Shown here: positions 24,501 to 34,648 of the stretch, in pieces
Numbering within the stretch: position 1 is the first letter of the stretch
How the letters are laid out: the number at the start of each line of letters is the position of its first letter
Source: Volvariella volvacea V23
Lineage: Eukaryota > Basidiomycota > Agaricomycetes > Agaricales > Pluteaceae
Length of the DNA: 64,000 nt
Assembly (NCBI GenBank): GCA_000349905.1
Contig: KB722754.1
Location: 502,824 to 566,823 of the forward strand
Direction: 5' to 3'
Position numbers and translations under genes: made by a program
The notes under the pieces: model-generated
Database searches by the model: none
What the model saw: the letters and a program-made list of their open reading frames with translations, nothing else
What the model was told of the DNA's origin: nothing

Positions 24501-24944
24501 TTACTCCGAATAATTGGGGACCGAATGTGAAGCCAGTCTTCAACCCCAGATAAATATTGGATGCTCCAACTGGTACATAGTGAGTACAATAAGTAGTAAT
24601 CATGCCTGCGAATGCTCACCAACAGCGCCCAAGACACAGCCCACGAACACGGCTCTGATCAACGATAAATAATCCCAGACGGGTGATGGAAATATGACTA
24701 TTTACCTGAAGGTCAACTGATGCGTTTCTTCAACATCCCAGGGAGAAACAGGGAAGGGCTTAGTGCTACAGAAATTGTGGCATAAGTTCAGTGGACACGA
24801 ACGACCTCGATGACGGACTTACACATCATGATCGTCGAAGGTTTCTAGAACTTCGTCTTCATGAGAACCCTCAGACTCAATCCTCTTCTTCTCATCGTAG
24901 ATCTCCTGAGGAGACGCAGATGCTCCCTCCACAGCTGTGCTCAT
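21503..24944 (-). CDS. OPT-family oligopeptide transporter (YGL114W-like), interrupted by an N gap
   Basis: About 24 coding exons on the minus strand, from 24823-24944 (start MSTAVEGASAS) to 21503-21549 (ending CPGLEYCG). The main central exons are 24505-24569, 24333-24448, 23718-23849, 23123-23335, 22993-23072, 22728-22934 and 22410-22672. Motifs of the OPT superfamily: WDVEETHQLTFRAVFVGCVLG, SNIYLGLKTGFTFGPQLFG, KPLARALPESG, GGPFGPKENCTVQTAATA, LRKYYIVHQKLTFPTPAATAYTIRSLH and NYGWFIEFTPAFFGAGM. Many hydrophobic helices (about 14) indicate a plasma or organelle membrane permease; oligopeptides are inferred as substrates from the family. Tiny exons are needed: 24260-24270 (11 bases) and 22336-22352 (17 bases). 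The intron 22673-22727 starts GC. A 100-N gap (24006-24105) removes the link between GILVA and CAGFFGIFF, so a few residues or one intron are missing. Confidence 0.88.
24006..24105. other. Assembly gap (100 N) inside the OPT gene
   Basis: Exactly 100 N, a placeholder size. The protein reads in family order on both sides, so the true missing DNA is probably short. The flanks do not overlap each other, unlike at the second gap. Confidence 0.95.
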
Positions 24945-26918
24945 CGTAGCCTTACGACCAGAAATCGCGAAAGGTGGGGTATGGAGAGCTAGCTTGAACC
25001 ATGAGGGCGTGATACTTTATGTACCGAGAAGCCAGCGTGGAAAAAATAGAAGCTCATGATCTGGTACCATGCGGGAAGGCACCTGGACAGAACGAGCTGT
25101 CTACGCTCCGAAACGAGCAATTGCTATCAACCGCCATTTGACGGTTTGTTGACATATCTCAACACGGGTATCGGGTACGATTTGATTTGACTGTAGCTCC
25201 TGATGGCTACGTTCGGGGTGCGTCTGAGCCCTAGCCTGGTCAGTGTGTAACAACAATTTTTGGATCCAAAAATACCTAGACTGAAAACTTGGCAAAATGG
25301 TTGCCCGCCTCCTGTTCCCCAAGGGGCTTCCGCTAACTTATATCATCGGAATGATAGCGGGTATCTAGTTGTCGCGTGCACTCTATAGCATGCACAGGAG
25401 GCCGGAAGCAAGTCCTACATGAGCGAATGTTTCGTAATTCGGTAGTGTCCTGCACCAGAGCTTCTTTACGCATGACCAGAGTCAATGGTCGTACAGGCAA
25501 CTGGTAAATCACGAGGCTCACAACTGTAAAGCATAAAGCAGTGGGTTCTTGCAATATGACTCCAGTGCAGAGGCGGGATTCCTGAATCATCAACTAACAG
25601 TGGTGGCCCGGATGACAGATCTGACAGTCTGCGATGGTTCCATATGGTGGCCTGTCCAATGGGACAATTCAACTTAAGACGGGTTGACACTAGCGACAAA
25701 CGGAGAAATATTATGGGCTAGCCTCGAGCACCTGCCGTGGATTGTGTGGACTATGTAGCCAGACACCATCACTCTTCTATCAATATACGTTTTAAGGTTA
25801 CGCTCACCTCCTTCTCGCATCATAGGTACGATAACAACATGAATTGGTCTGAGCGATAGTGTTCGGTGGTTCGGTCACCGGCTCTCAATTTTTGAACGAC
25901 GATGAGCAATTTGATCATTCCTGTTCCGCCTTGCATAAGGCGGAGAGTTGTAGCAATGGTAGTTGAAAAGATGGAGCCGATATTTTAGGCAAGGAGGTCA
26001 ATGTGGTGCCGTTTGATTGCTTTGCCGAGTCTTGGCATTCACATCCATCACCGAGGGCCCGGAGATCTTCAAAAAAATTTCCCTCCAACAGCTTCATTTA
26101 CTCGCTATGCGTTTGGAAAACGGGTGGTGGCGCTTCACTACAGGCGGTGCGAAGATTAGGACTGCCTCTCAATGGTACTAACTGTGAACGGAATCTGTGA
26201 TGGGGTGGCCCCAAAGTCAAGTCCACTCGAACTTATCATATCACAGATGTCTGTGGCGCTATTCCTGGCAATATCTACCGCACGTCACTATCATCGATGT
26301 TCCATATGCCACACTTTATGGAACTATATATTAATACAGGTACGACGCATCATGGGAGATTGAAAGTGTATGGCAGCCGTCCCGTTCAAGTTTAAACCCA
26401 AATCGAGATCATGTGCTCCCAAAATGAATCCTTGATATCGTAGCCAGCACCAATTGATTTCAATTCCAGTTCTTACAGGACATCTCCCATGGCTAGACAG
26501 AGACCCAACCTCGACGGACTCGTGGCAACCATATTCATTTCCCAAAAGCGGCACCGAAGGTGCAAGGTCGTATGTTAACTATGGTTGACTATTCCGAGAA
26601 GCCGGAAATCTTCTGGTGTGGCTGAAGCGTTAGACTTAGCCACATCGAGTATCACAAGTCCCTTAACCCCATGAACGACGAGAAATTGATCGAGATGTGT
26701 GGGGTGAAGGTCCTCAATTCCTAGTGCAGTATTCAGATGGTCAAGACCCCCCTCGACAAGGGTGAATGTTGAACAACCCACTCGGGGTATTGGACGAAAG
26801 AGAAATGCTTTAACAGCAGTGCAATCGTGTAGTGTTAAAGTAGATAAAGCTCCTGAATGCACATTCCGAATATGATTAGAGAATAGGGAATATAGTTCCA
26901 AATTTCACCCCATTGCCA
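24945..26918. other. 2-kb gene-free stretch
   Basis: No protein or RNA family recognised. A 108-codon minus-strand frame at 26575-26901 lies just beyond the GET5 stop and has a weakly leucine-rich look, but no start context or homology I can name. The right end should be the GET5 3' UTR and the left end the OPT promoter. Confidence 0.5.
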
Positions 26919-27945
26919 TCATGTTCCAGCCATACCAATCACACCAACCTGATCCCGGATCTTTGCTATTTCACTGGCAGTCAGCGAGCCCTTACTTGCA
27001 CGCAAGAAGTCTTCAAATGCGATGAGCGCGTCAGCTTCGGTAGAGAACTCGGATCTAGAAAAAAAAAGTCTTATGTATCCCGCGGTACTTCAGAGTTGAG
27101 CTACTTACTGCAGAAAGACGCGTAGGCGCTCCCAAAACTCGGGCTTGGCGACTGTTTCGTGATAGGAGGTCAAAGTCTCGGTCGGTACGGGACTGGAAGA
27201 AGCGCCAGCATCCAACGTTAAAAGAATGTCTTTCTCTTGTTGGCCAGGTGTTTCGCTGGAAGGGGAAGGGGATAGCACCACGGAGGGGATACGCTGATGG
27301 CGGTGCCCGGTTGGTTTGGGTGTCGGATCAAGCGAAAGTGATAGTTTGTTCTCGGGCATTGCTTTCTTTACGGTCGGTTTCGTTGGATCCCAATCGACAC
27401 CAGGTTTTACCATCAAGTTGATAGTATCACCGTCTTTGATGGTATACTCTTTGAGTAGTTTATTGTCAACAAGGGCTTTTCCTTTTAGGAGGAGGCGTTG
27501 CGAATCTGCAGGGGGTGCTGTAGATTGCGCTGCGAGTTGAGCTTTGATGGAGGAGATGGTATCAGTTGGTTGGACAGTGAGGGTGTAGGATGCGGGGGGT
27601 TTGGAGGATTTAAAAGTAACGGATATTGTGGCTGTGGCAAACGGGGGTCATGTGTTCGTGTCAGGCCCTGAGCTCGCGTACGAGAGCACAAACGTACCCG
27701 AGGGGGTGACTGAGGAGGTGGGTTGTTCCCGCTCAGGGGGAGGTGGGATTTCAACCTGTATAAGGAGAGGGTAATTGTGATTTCTGATAGAAGACTTGGC
27801 GAGGGATGTAACTAACAGGCAATATTGGGACTTTCTTCAAGGAATCCTCAGGTGGCTGCTGATAGTCGTCGGGGTAGATGATGGGTTGGGATGATAACGT
27901 GTTTAGAAATGCTTTTATAAACGCTTGTTCTGCCTGTTCAGCCAT
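26919..27945 (-). CDS. GET5: GET5/MDY2-like ubiquitin-fold protein of the tail-anchored protein pathway
   Basis: Four exons on the minus strand (27817-27945, 27698-27755, 27109-27631, 26919-27054) encode 281 residues. The N-terminal helical part (EQAFIKAFLNTLSSQP ... VPILP, residues 1-43) resembles the Get4-binding region of yeast Get5. A ubiquitin-like domain follows (about 63-139: ATISVTFKSS, TISSIKAQL, QRLLLKGKALVDNK, IKDGDTINLMVK). A Pro/Ser-rich linker leads to a C-terminal helical segment with FWERLRVFLQ and AFEDFLRA that resembles the Get5 homodimerisation domain. Get5 links Get4 with Sgt2 to hand tail-anchored membrane proteins to Get3 in the cytosol. The start at 27945 was preferred to an upstream in-frame ATG at 28035 because homology begins there. 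The gene is divergent from NDUFS5. Confidence 0.82.
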
Positions 27946-28151
27946 GTTAGGAACACCTATGCCGACGATGCGGGCTACGAGAGATGCGGGATAACGACTG
28001 CTGAGGACAAGGGCAACAACGAACGTAGATTCCAATCATCTTGATTTCCACTCCCTCGTCACGGTCACAATCATACCCCCCGCGTCACTCGACCAGTCAC
28101 ATCACGCTACAACCCGAACCTCTCCACTTCATACCTAGATTTTAGCACGCA
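27946..28151. promoter_or_regulatory. Bidirectional promoter, GET5 / NDUFS5
   Basis: Only 206 bases separate the two start codons, so both promoters must lie here or overlap the genes. It contains C-rich tracts (28070-28085) but no clear TATA box. Confidence 0.6.
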
Positions 28152-28647
28152 ATGGCGGTATGTGTACAACGTACTCAGAAAGGCCCGCTGACAGAATTTC
28201 CAGTCAGGCTTTGGTTTCTCTGGAGGTAATTATCTCCATAAAATGTCGCAAATTAGTACCGCCTACAAATAACCATAGGTCGTTCTCGCTGCTTCACCTA
28301 TTGGCAAGAATTCTCCAAGGTTGCAATTTTCGCCTTTTCTGTGTGATTAAATACATTTTCTTACAATCAGTGCAGTGTTATGCCCAAACAGATAACCCCA
28401 TAGACTGCCGACCACTTTCTGAGGATTACCTGGAATGCTTGCATCATCCCAAAGAGGTCCTTCACCTTTTCATTGTATCTTATGATGTACTCACGGGTAT
28501 CCTATACAGCTTGCAAGAGCCAAGGCAGTACAAGATGAATTCATTCGTCGTGCGGAGGCTGGCGCCAAGGAAGGCAAAAAGGCTGCTGATGTACTTGCGG
28601 ACGGTGCCATAGTTGCAGTGGGATTGATACAACGAAATAAAGAGTAA
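28152..28647 (+). CDS. NDUFS5: NADH:ubiquinone oxidoreductase (complex I) subunit NDUFS5
   Basis: Five exons, 28152-28157, 28204-28225, 28279-28319, 28376-28456 and 28510-28647, encode 95 residues. The product is the small intermembrane-space-side accessory subunit of mitochondrial complex I. The reading is MASGFGFSGGRSRCF, then YWQEFSKCYAQTDNP, CRPLSEDYLECLHHPKE and a charged C-terminal helix ending LIQRNKE. The four cysteines form the twin CX9C pattern (C-x9-C ... C-x9-C) that serves disulfide-linked import by the Mia40 pathway. The first coding exon is just 6 bases (ATGGCG), followed by a GTATGT donor, and was accepted because the second exon has no ATG and the family starts MASGFG. Introns are 46 to 56 bases. 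Confidence 0.9.
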
Positions 28648-31600
28648 GCACTGCAGGTCATCTAGGAACAACGGGGTTACACCCTTTCCGTTTGGAGCAG
28701 CTCTGTACATCCACTCCCGGCATAGACCAATCCTGCATTCTGGATTTTATATCCCAACTTTGCTATCCTCACGGATGCGTGTCATTTGCTTAATGGAAGA
28801 CACATTTGGAATATGGTGCACTCCGCGTAGCATCAAATCGCCTGTCCCCTCCACAACGAATACCCCGAATAAACCACCCTGAGATTGAATGACCAGCATT
28901 AGAAGATACTCCACCATGCATTTCGATCATTATGCTGGGAAGTTCGATTATTCAAGCCCCAGAGGGCTAGGACAATCCTAGGTCTTCTTTGTTTTCGAGG
29001 TGATTGGCCCTTCACGACCTCTTCTGACATTGGAAAGTGTAGCGGCTGTCTGTTATACTAGCCATCATTCCCACACCGGTATTTTTTGTGCCTTCATCTG
29101 TTCCATCTGCTTGCTAGCCCTCCGATTGAGTTGGTGGCTTGTTTTTCGACCACCGAAACGCCGACGAAAGCTCTGAATACGTCATCTCTGTCGTCTATTT
29201 CGCGGCTCATACAACGGATGGTACCCGAGAGTTTTTAAGTTGACACGGGCAGGTGATCGTTCCGGACCACACCTTCTGCCATCCGCGAGGTGCTGCACTG
29301 ATTTGAGATTTGCCTCAAGGATCGCGCCATCTCGGAAACAGAATCGATTGTCAATTTTCCCCGAAGAGAAATTTTAGGACTTTGGATCGGGGTCTTCTGA
29401 AACATGAGTCCGAACGCCATGAATTAACGCCATGAATTAACGCCATGAAGATTCTGTAAGTAATCCTTAATTTTCGCCGATCATAGGTTCTCGCACGTAA
29501 GATGATCTTGCTCGCACTTTTTGTGCAGTCCTTAGTACTAGTCTTAGTATGTGTTTGGGGCACAACAAGGCCCCGGTTGGGTACACTGCAGTGTTTTTTT
29601 CCGCACTACAGTGATCACGCGCCACATGTATCGTGTCACACCACCCCAGCGCGACACACGCAGATTTCGGGATACCAACACCTATGTTCAAATAGGCTCA
29701 ACTATTCTTGTACTCATCAGCACACATCATGCATCGAAAGCTCCGCCACGCGTTTGCACGCGCGATTCCTACGTATCTGCTCGGTGCCACTCTGGGGATC
29801 GATCGTCTCGGTAGCAGACTTCAAAGAGTGGAGTCCAACTGTACTGGCAGGAACTGAGTACACACGCGTGCCTTGTGGACGGGTTTCAAATTGACAGTAC
29901 GAGCCACAATCTTTGGGGATCATACACGACGCGACCATTACCACCCCATTGTCGGACTTGGTTCTCCATTCGCCGTTGTCCCAGTGAGCACGGTGTATTA
30001 CATTCTCGGGCTAACCCATACCAGCAGGTAGACTTAGTGTGCGTTGGCATTGCCGGCAATGAATTACTCACACCATGGCACACCATCGATCGCTTATCGA
30101 TATTACTGGCCTTTCGAGTGGTCGGATGAAGAGTCTCCATGGGATCGGGTACACACCAACGCATACCTGCCGATGCAGGCACTGATGATAGAGAACATCA
30201 CTAGGGGTGATGCTACTCTTGGGTCTGATGAAGGCACCAGAAGAGCATTTCAGGGGACAGGTCAATGTTTCAATCTTTAGCTTTGCGACCTCAATGGTAG
30301 AGCAGACTGTTGTTTCTATCTTTGTCATCGTGCCCTACTCTTCTTACGCTCCCACAGGGTTCTCGTCCGTCTACCCCTTAGCACCCCAACGCGGGGGTTA
30401 AACGTCCTATGACAGTGATAACGCAGGGACGTTCATTGAGGTGAGAGAGTTGGCTATTCTTCTATCAGAATTGACCACAACATTGTTACGGACCCCGTTC
30501 ACCCTGCTAAGGTCACGAAGAATAAAGTTCAGCGTTAACCGGGGAGGTACGGTGGTTTCGCTGCCTGAATTGCGACTTGAATCCTGTGAGTAGTCCGGTG
30601 GGTGATTGGCATTCCATCTTCCAGTTCTCCCGAGGCAACCAGCCACGCTGGATCCTCGTGCTTTCGGTCAACCGCCCCATATGCCTCACTGGGCACAATT
30701 AACCGTGGTCCACCTGTCCTAAACTAGTATCACGACAGTTATAGGGTTGGGGAGCCAATTTTCGTGTCTCCCGCCATCCTATCGGTCCGACGTGCAGCAT
30801 AAGCACCTTAATTCTAACCAAAGATGAGACGAATGTGCACACTAACTGTATCTTGGGCTTATTTATCGACACCATATCGCGGATCACAAACTATATGACG
30901 GGGAAGAGCGGAAAATATGACCTGGGTCAGTGATGAGTAAGTTCTTTTTGCGGTCGGCCCATGCGGGACTGGCCCAAGCGCACTGCCAACAGTCAAGATA
31001 GGTGCAATTTTCGACCATATTTTTTTTAGCTGATTGAATAAAAATCTTTATAGCACGAGATCTAGAGCGACGACCGCCCTGTGCTACGCTGAGTCCCGCT
31101 CCTGGTTAGTCGGATTAAAAGCGGATTTCAGATGCTCTTGTTCCCCTAAGGGTCTGATGCAGAGGAATGCTCATTGGATCATAGTGACGTCTACGACTGG
31201 TTCCCTATACTCAAGATGAGTGCTGTAATCCCATCGCATAACATTGATCGATTAAGCCAGAGAATTGCGTTATCGTGAATCCTCGAATTTGGTGTCGGTG
31301 AGTGGATTGTGTGCAAAAAGTTAGAATGTGGACATGTGCAACGCTGAGCCGTGAAAGGAGCACGGGACTTTGTCAAGTTATTCTGGGAATGTTGAAGACG
31401 ATTCTTACAAAAAACGCCTCAGCTGACTTTGCTTATTTTGAATGGGATGGCGCAAGTGCGCAGGGGTGCGTGCTCCGCAAAGCGTGTATATGATGTAGCC
31501 TTTTACTAACTTGAGTCGTTGCTATTTAAAAAGTAAATGGGGAATTATGCGCGTTTGGGGGTCATAGTTGCGTAGTCCGAGGTTGTAGGTGCATTCACCG

Positions 31601-33225
31601 ATTTATCTTGATATTTCCATGCAGATTCTTTGACGTAATTGATGACAACCGTCACATTGGATGTTATAGCCTAATGCACGTCGAGTATTCGAGCTGGGGA
31701 AGACACGCAGGTGCTGTGCTCAACGAGTCTGTGCTACCAGTGCTATGGCGGACCCGCTAATATACGGGACGAATCCTCCTGACTCTCCCGACCAGGTTTG
31801 CCTATCCTGCATTGCTTGGGAACTGATGGAGCCCTTTTCTTCAGTTTTGGCAGCTTCCTCTGTCACAACAAGTATGATAGGTACCAAGAAGCCGTCAACA
31901 GAATCATGTTATCTGCGCTCGGGCTTCGCTATCAACGGAAGAAGCTTGTCCACTTTTCTGGCAAATGCGCTCGCCAATCGCAAGTCATGGTGGCGAAGCC
32001 ATCGGGACCAGGTCATTGAGGGGAGCAAGGTTTGAGAAGACTGAGTGGGGCATCGAAGGGGCCTGGGTCTTATCTGACCAGAATGTTCGGACACGAGGTG
32101 ATGCAAGCAGGGGATCATGAGTGAAAAGGGGATGAACTTGGGAAGATTCCATCCGGAATCAGGGAGGTAATTCATCCGTTGACAGGACATGCATAGGTGA
32201 GCATTGTATGCGGACATGTTTTGATATGCCTGTAAATCTAGCTCTTGGCCTCGGGAGCATCAAGGCAACTTGCGGGGGAAAGCAAAATTGATATCGACAG
32301 CCGACTGTTTACATCGAGGCCAGATAAGCGTGCTATTTTCGTTTCATGTATTTGAGACTGGGCATCTGCAGACACTGAATCGGAGACGGCTTTGATGGGG
32401 AGTGGTTGTCTGTACGCATGCGCTGTGGATGCGGCACCACGTTGCGACCTGAGCGGATTGCACAGACTGGGCGTTGACCCTGAGGATACGAAGAATAGCC
32501 CCCTTGTTGAGAAGCTCGTAGTTGGTGGCGAGATCCAAGAACCATCTATACAAAATAGGATCGACCCCAGTAATATTACATTCACACATCTATGGAAGAA
32601 GTATCTACCAAGTAGTGGAATGGTGTGGATGCATTGCGCATACAAATACAGCTCAGGAATGAATAGTGCACCGAAGAACGAGGAGCATGGCTGTGCAAAA
32701 AAGGTGTCGAATAACGGGGACTTGGGTGAGAAAGAAGTACAAGGATGCCTGGACGATAGTTGCTGCGAATTGTGGAGAACAAGAAACTCATGCTCACCAT
32801 GAGTCTGAAGGAGTGATGAACCTCGGATACAAATGCGATGCACAGCTACACAATAAAGGATGCGAAGGGCGTGTCCGGGGTACCGAGATGGCGCAGCCCG
32901 GAAAGGCATTGTTGGGTGAGACATTGGATCTGGCGAAATGGAAAATTAGGCCCTTTTTGCCATATGAGGATAAGAAAGTGATCATGTGAAGACGGCTTTG
33001 CGGCAAAAGGACTAAAGCCGATGGCATCAAGCACAAACAAGACCAGATGAGTCGTCCGGGATGTGCCGTATAATTGGGTTGAATCAAACCACGACAAACT
33101 TCTCGTAACGTCCGTCTCTCTGTCTCAATAACCCTGCCGTCCTCTCCGCACCGCATCCTACTGTCCCCTCCCTTCCTCCTCCCTCCTCCCGTCTATTCTC
33201 CCAGCCTCTCTTCTGCATCGACAAC
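28648..33225. other. 4.6-kb gene-free stretch
   Basis: No recognisable gene. The longest frame is 32238-32924 (minus strand, 228 codons), but it overlaps a long plus-strand frame (32392-32802), has no domain motif and no splice-supported extension, so it is treated as chance. A short tandem repeat sits at 29414-29449. The last 100 bases (33120-33225) are strongly pyrimidine-rich and probably form the leader of the following gene. Confidence 0.5.
29414..29449. repeat. 13-base tandem repeat
   Basis: The unit ACGCCATGAATTA occurs twice in full and a third time in part. It is a minisatellite-like run in otherwise unique sequence. Confidence 0.8.
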
Positions 33226-34648
33226 ATGCTACTAGTTCAGAAACAACCAAATCTCCCAACATCTCCTGTTCCCCACCATCGCCGACATCCGTCCGCACCG
33301 CCGGTGGTCGTTCAACCCACTCGGACTCCCGGCCTGCTCTCTCTTTCAAAACCCCCTCGTCCATCGCCGGCTCGTCCTCAGCAAGTACAACTCCAACAGC
33401 AGCAGCGAATCCGCTCAACGCCCAAGCCAAAGTCAGCTCCTCGACCTGCTCAGCCGCCGACAATAACTGCCGCAACCCCTCTCACCCTAGTCCATGCTGA
33501 TAACGCCGAAACACGAACTCCCGCTAAGAGGACATCTCAAGCACATGAGAAGAGCCAGCCCCGTGGCCGTCAACATTCCAAGCCCCAGAAATCCTTAAGG
33601 TGAATTTTTATGTTCCCTTTTTTCCCACACTCTTTTGAGTGCTGCAAGAACGTCGCTCACTGTCTGTAGGAGTACTTCCCAATCCCCGCATAACAATGGA
33701 CGACGCAACAACAATCGTCAACCTTCCCCTCCTCACCCGGATTTCCTTATCAATACCTCGCCGGCAGAGGGATTCCAAACTCCTACCAAGAATAAAGCAG
33801 ATCCCTTCCTCGATGACTCTCCAGCCAATAAGCTTCCCTCTCTTTCTACTTCCGCTACATTACTGCAGCAACCACCGCCTCCCACGTTGTCCCCGCGGCC
33901 CTCTGGCAAATTGGCACGTCGCCGCCAGCAACAGCAACTTTTGCGACCGGCACCTTCCTCCAACGAAGAAATCGCCTCATCTACCTCCAAGCCTATCCCG
34001 TTGAATGCGAAACCCATTGATATTCAACCTCTTGCTCGCTCAGAACCCCGCCCTATCCCTACTTCCCACAGGGCCAAGGAGAACACTCCCGTGTTCCCCG
34101 TATGTGACGACACAGATGACGCCTTGTATCCTACCACTCCCACTCGTCCCCGACACAAGGCGGGTATCTACCAGCCTAAAACAGCACCTCCCCGAGCTCC
34201 GGCTCCCAACAGTTACTTCCCTAGCCCTACCTCCAGCCCTGTCGCCACTCAGGAGAAGTCAAGGCACGGGGTTCGTCGCCACAACAGGGCACCCAGTGGA
34301 GGTGTTTTCGATATGTCTTCTGATGAGGAACCGCACACGTTGTCCTCTACCCCTAGCGGCGCCTTGACTCCCAATGTGGAAGCGCTGTTCAACCTTGCCG
34401 TCCCACAGCGTGGTTCTATCAGCGCCTCGTCGTCATCCTATATTGGTGCTGGTTTGCCATCCTCTCTACCCTTGCCCAGTGCGTCCAGTCCCTTCGGTTT
34501 CTCTCAACCTACCACGGTGCCGAGAACTAGGGAAAGCAGAGAGAAGCAATTGGAAAGGGAAGCTGCGGCAGCTGTTGCCGCCTACTTTGCGAGCTCTAAC
34601 TTCCAGAATTCGCCAAGTCCTGACGAGCTTCCGCCTCCCGACTTCTGA
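33226..34648 (+). CDS. PNRC-motif protein, EDC1-like enhancer of mRNA decapping
   Basis: Two exons, 33226-33599 and 33670-34648, encode 450 residues that are almost entirely low-complexity: Pro, Ser, Arg and Gln dominate, with stretches such as QQVQLQQQQR and RRRQQQQLL. The one conserved element is the C-terminus, YFASSNFQNSPSPDELPPPDF (split as a helix of AAAAVAAYFASS and the proline motif), which matches the PNRC / Edc1-Edc2 motif: an aromatic-small helix followed by SP.P..LP.P.F. In yeast this motif binds the Dcp1 EVH1 domain and activates the Dcp2 decapping enzyme in the cytoplasm. The position of the motif at the extreme C-terminus, after a disordered chain, fits that family. The role in mRNA decapping is inferred from the motif alone. 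The splice is supported by in-frame joining of AG with G (Arg). Confidence 0.75.

Noticed and set aside
11819..24944. Secondary-metabolite gene cluster around the P450
   Set aside because: No polyketide synthase, peptide synthetase, terpene cyclase or cluster regulator is present; the P450 belongs to a primary aromatic-acid family.
26575..26901. Possible leucine-rich or F-box fragment on the minus strand
   Set aside because: Resemblance is too weak and it overlaps the expected GET5 3' UTR.
32238..32924. 228-codon minus-strand open frame
   Set aside because: No domain, a comparably long plus-strand frame overlaps it, and no splice-supported extension was found. Likely chance.
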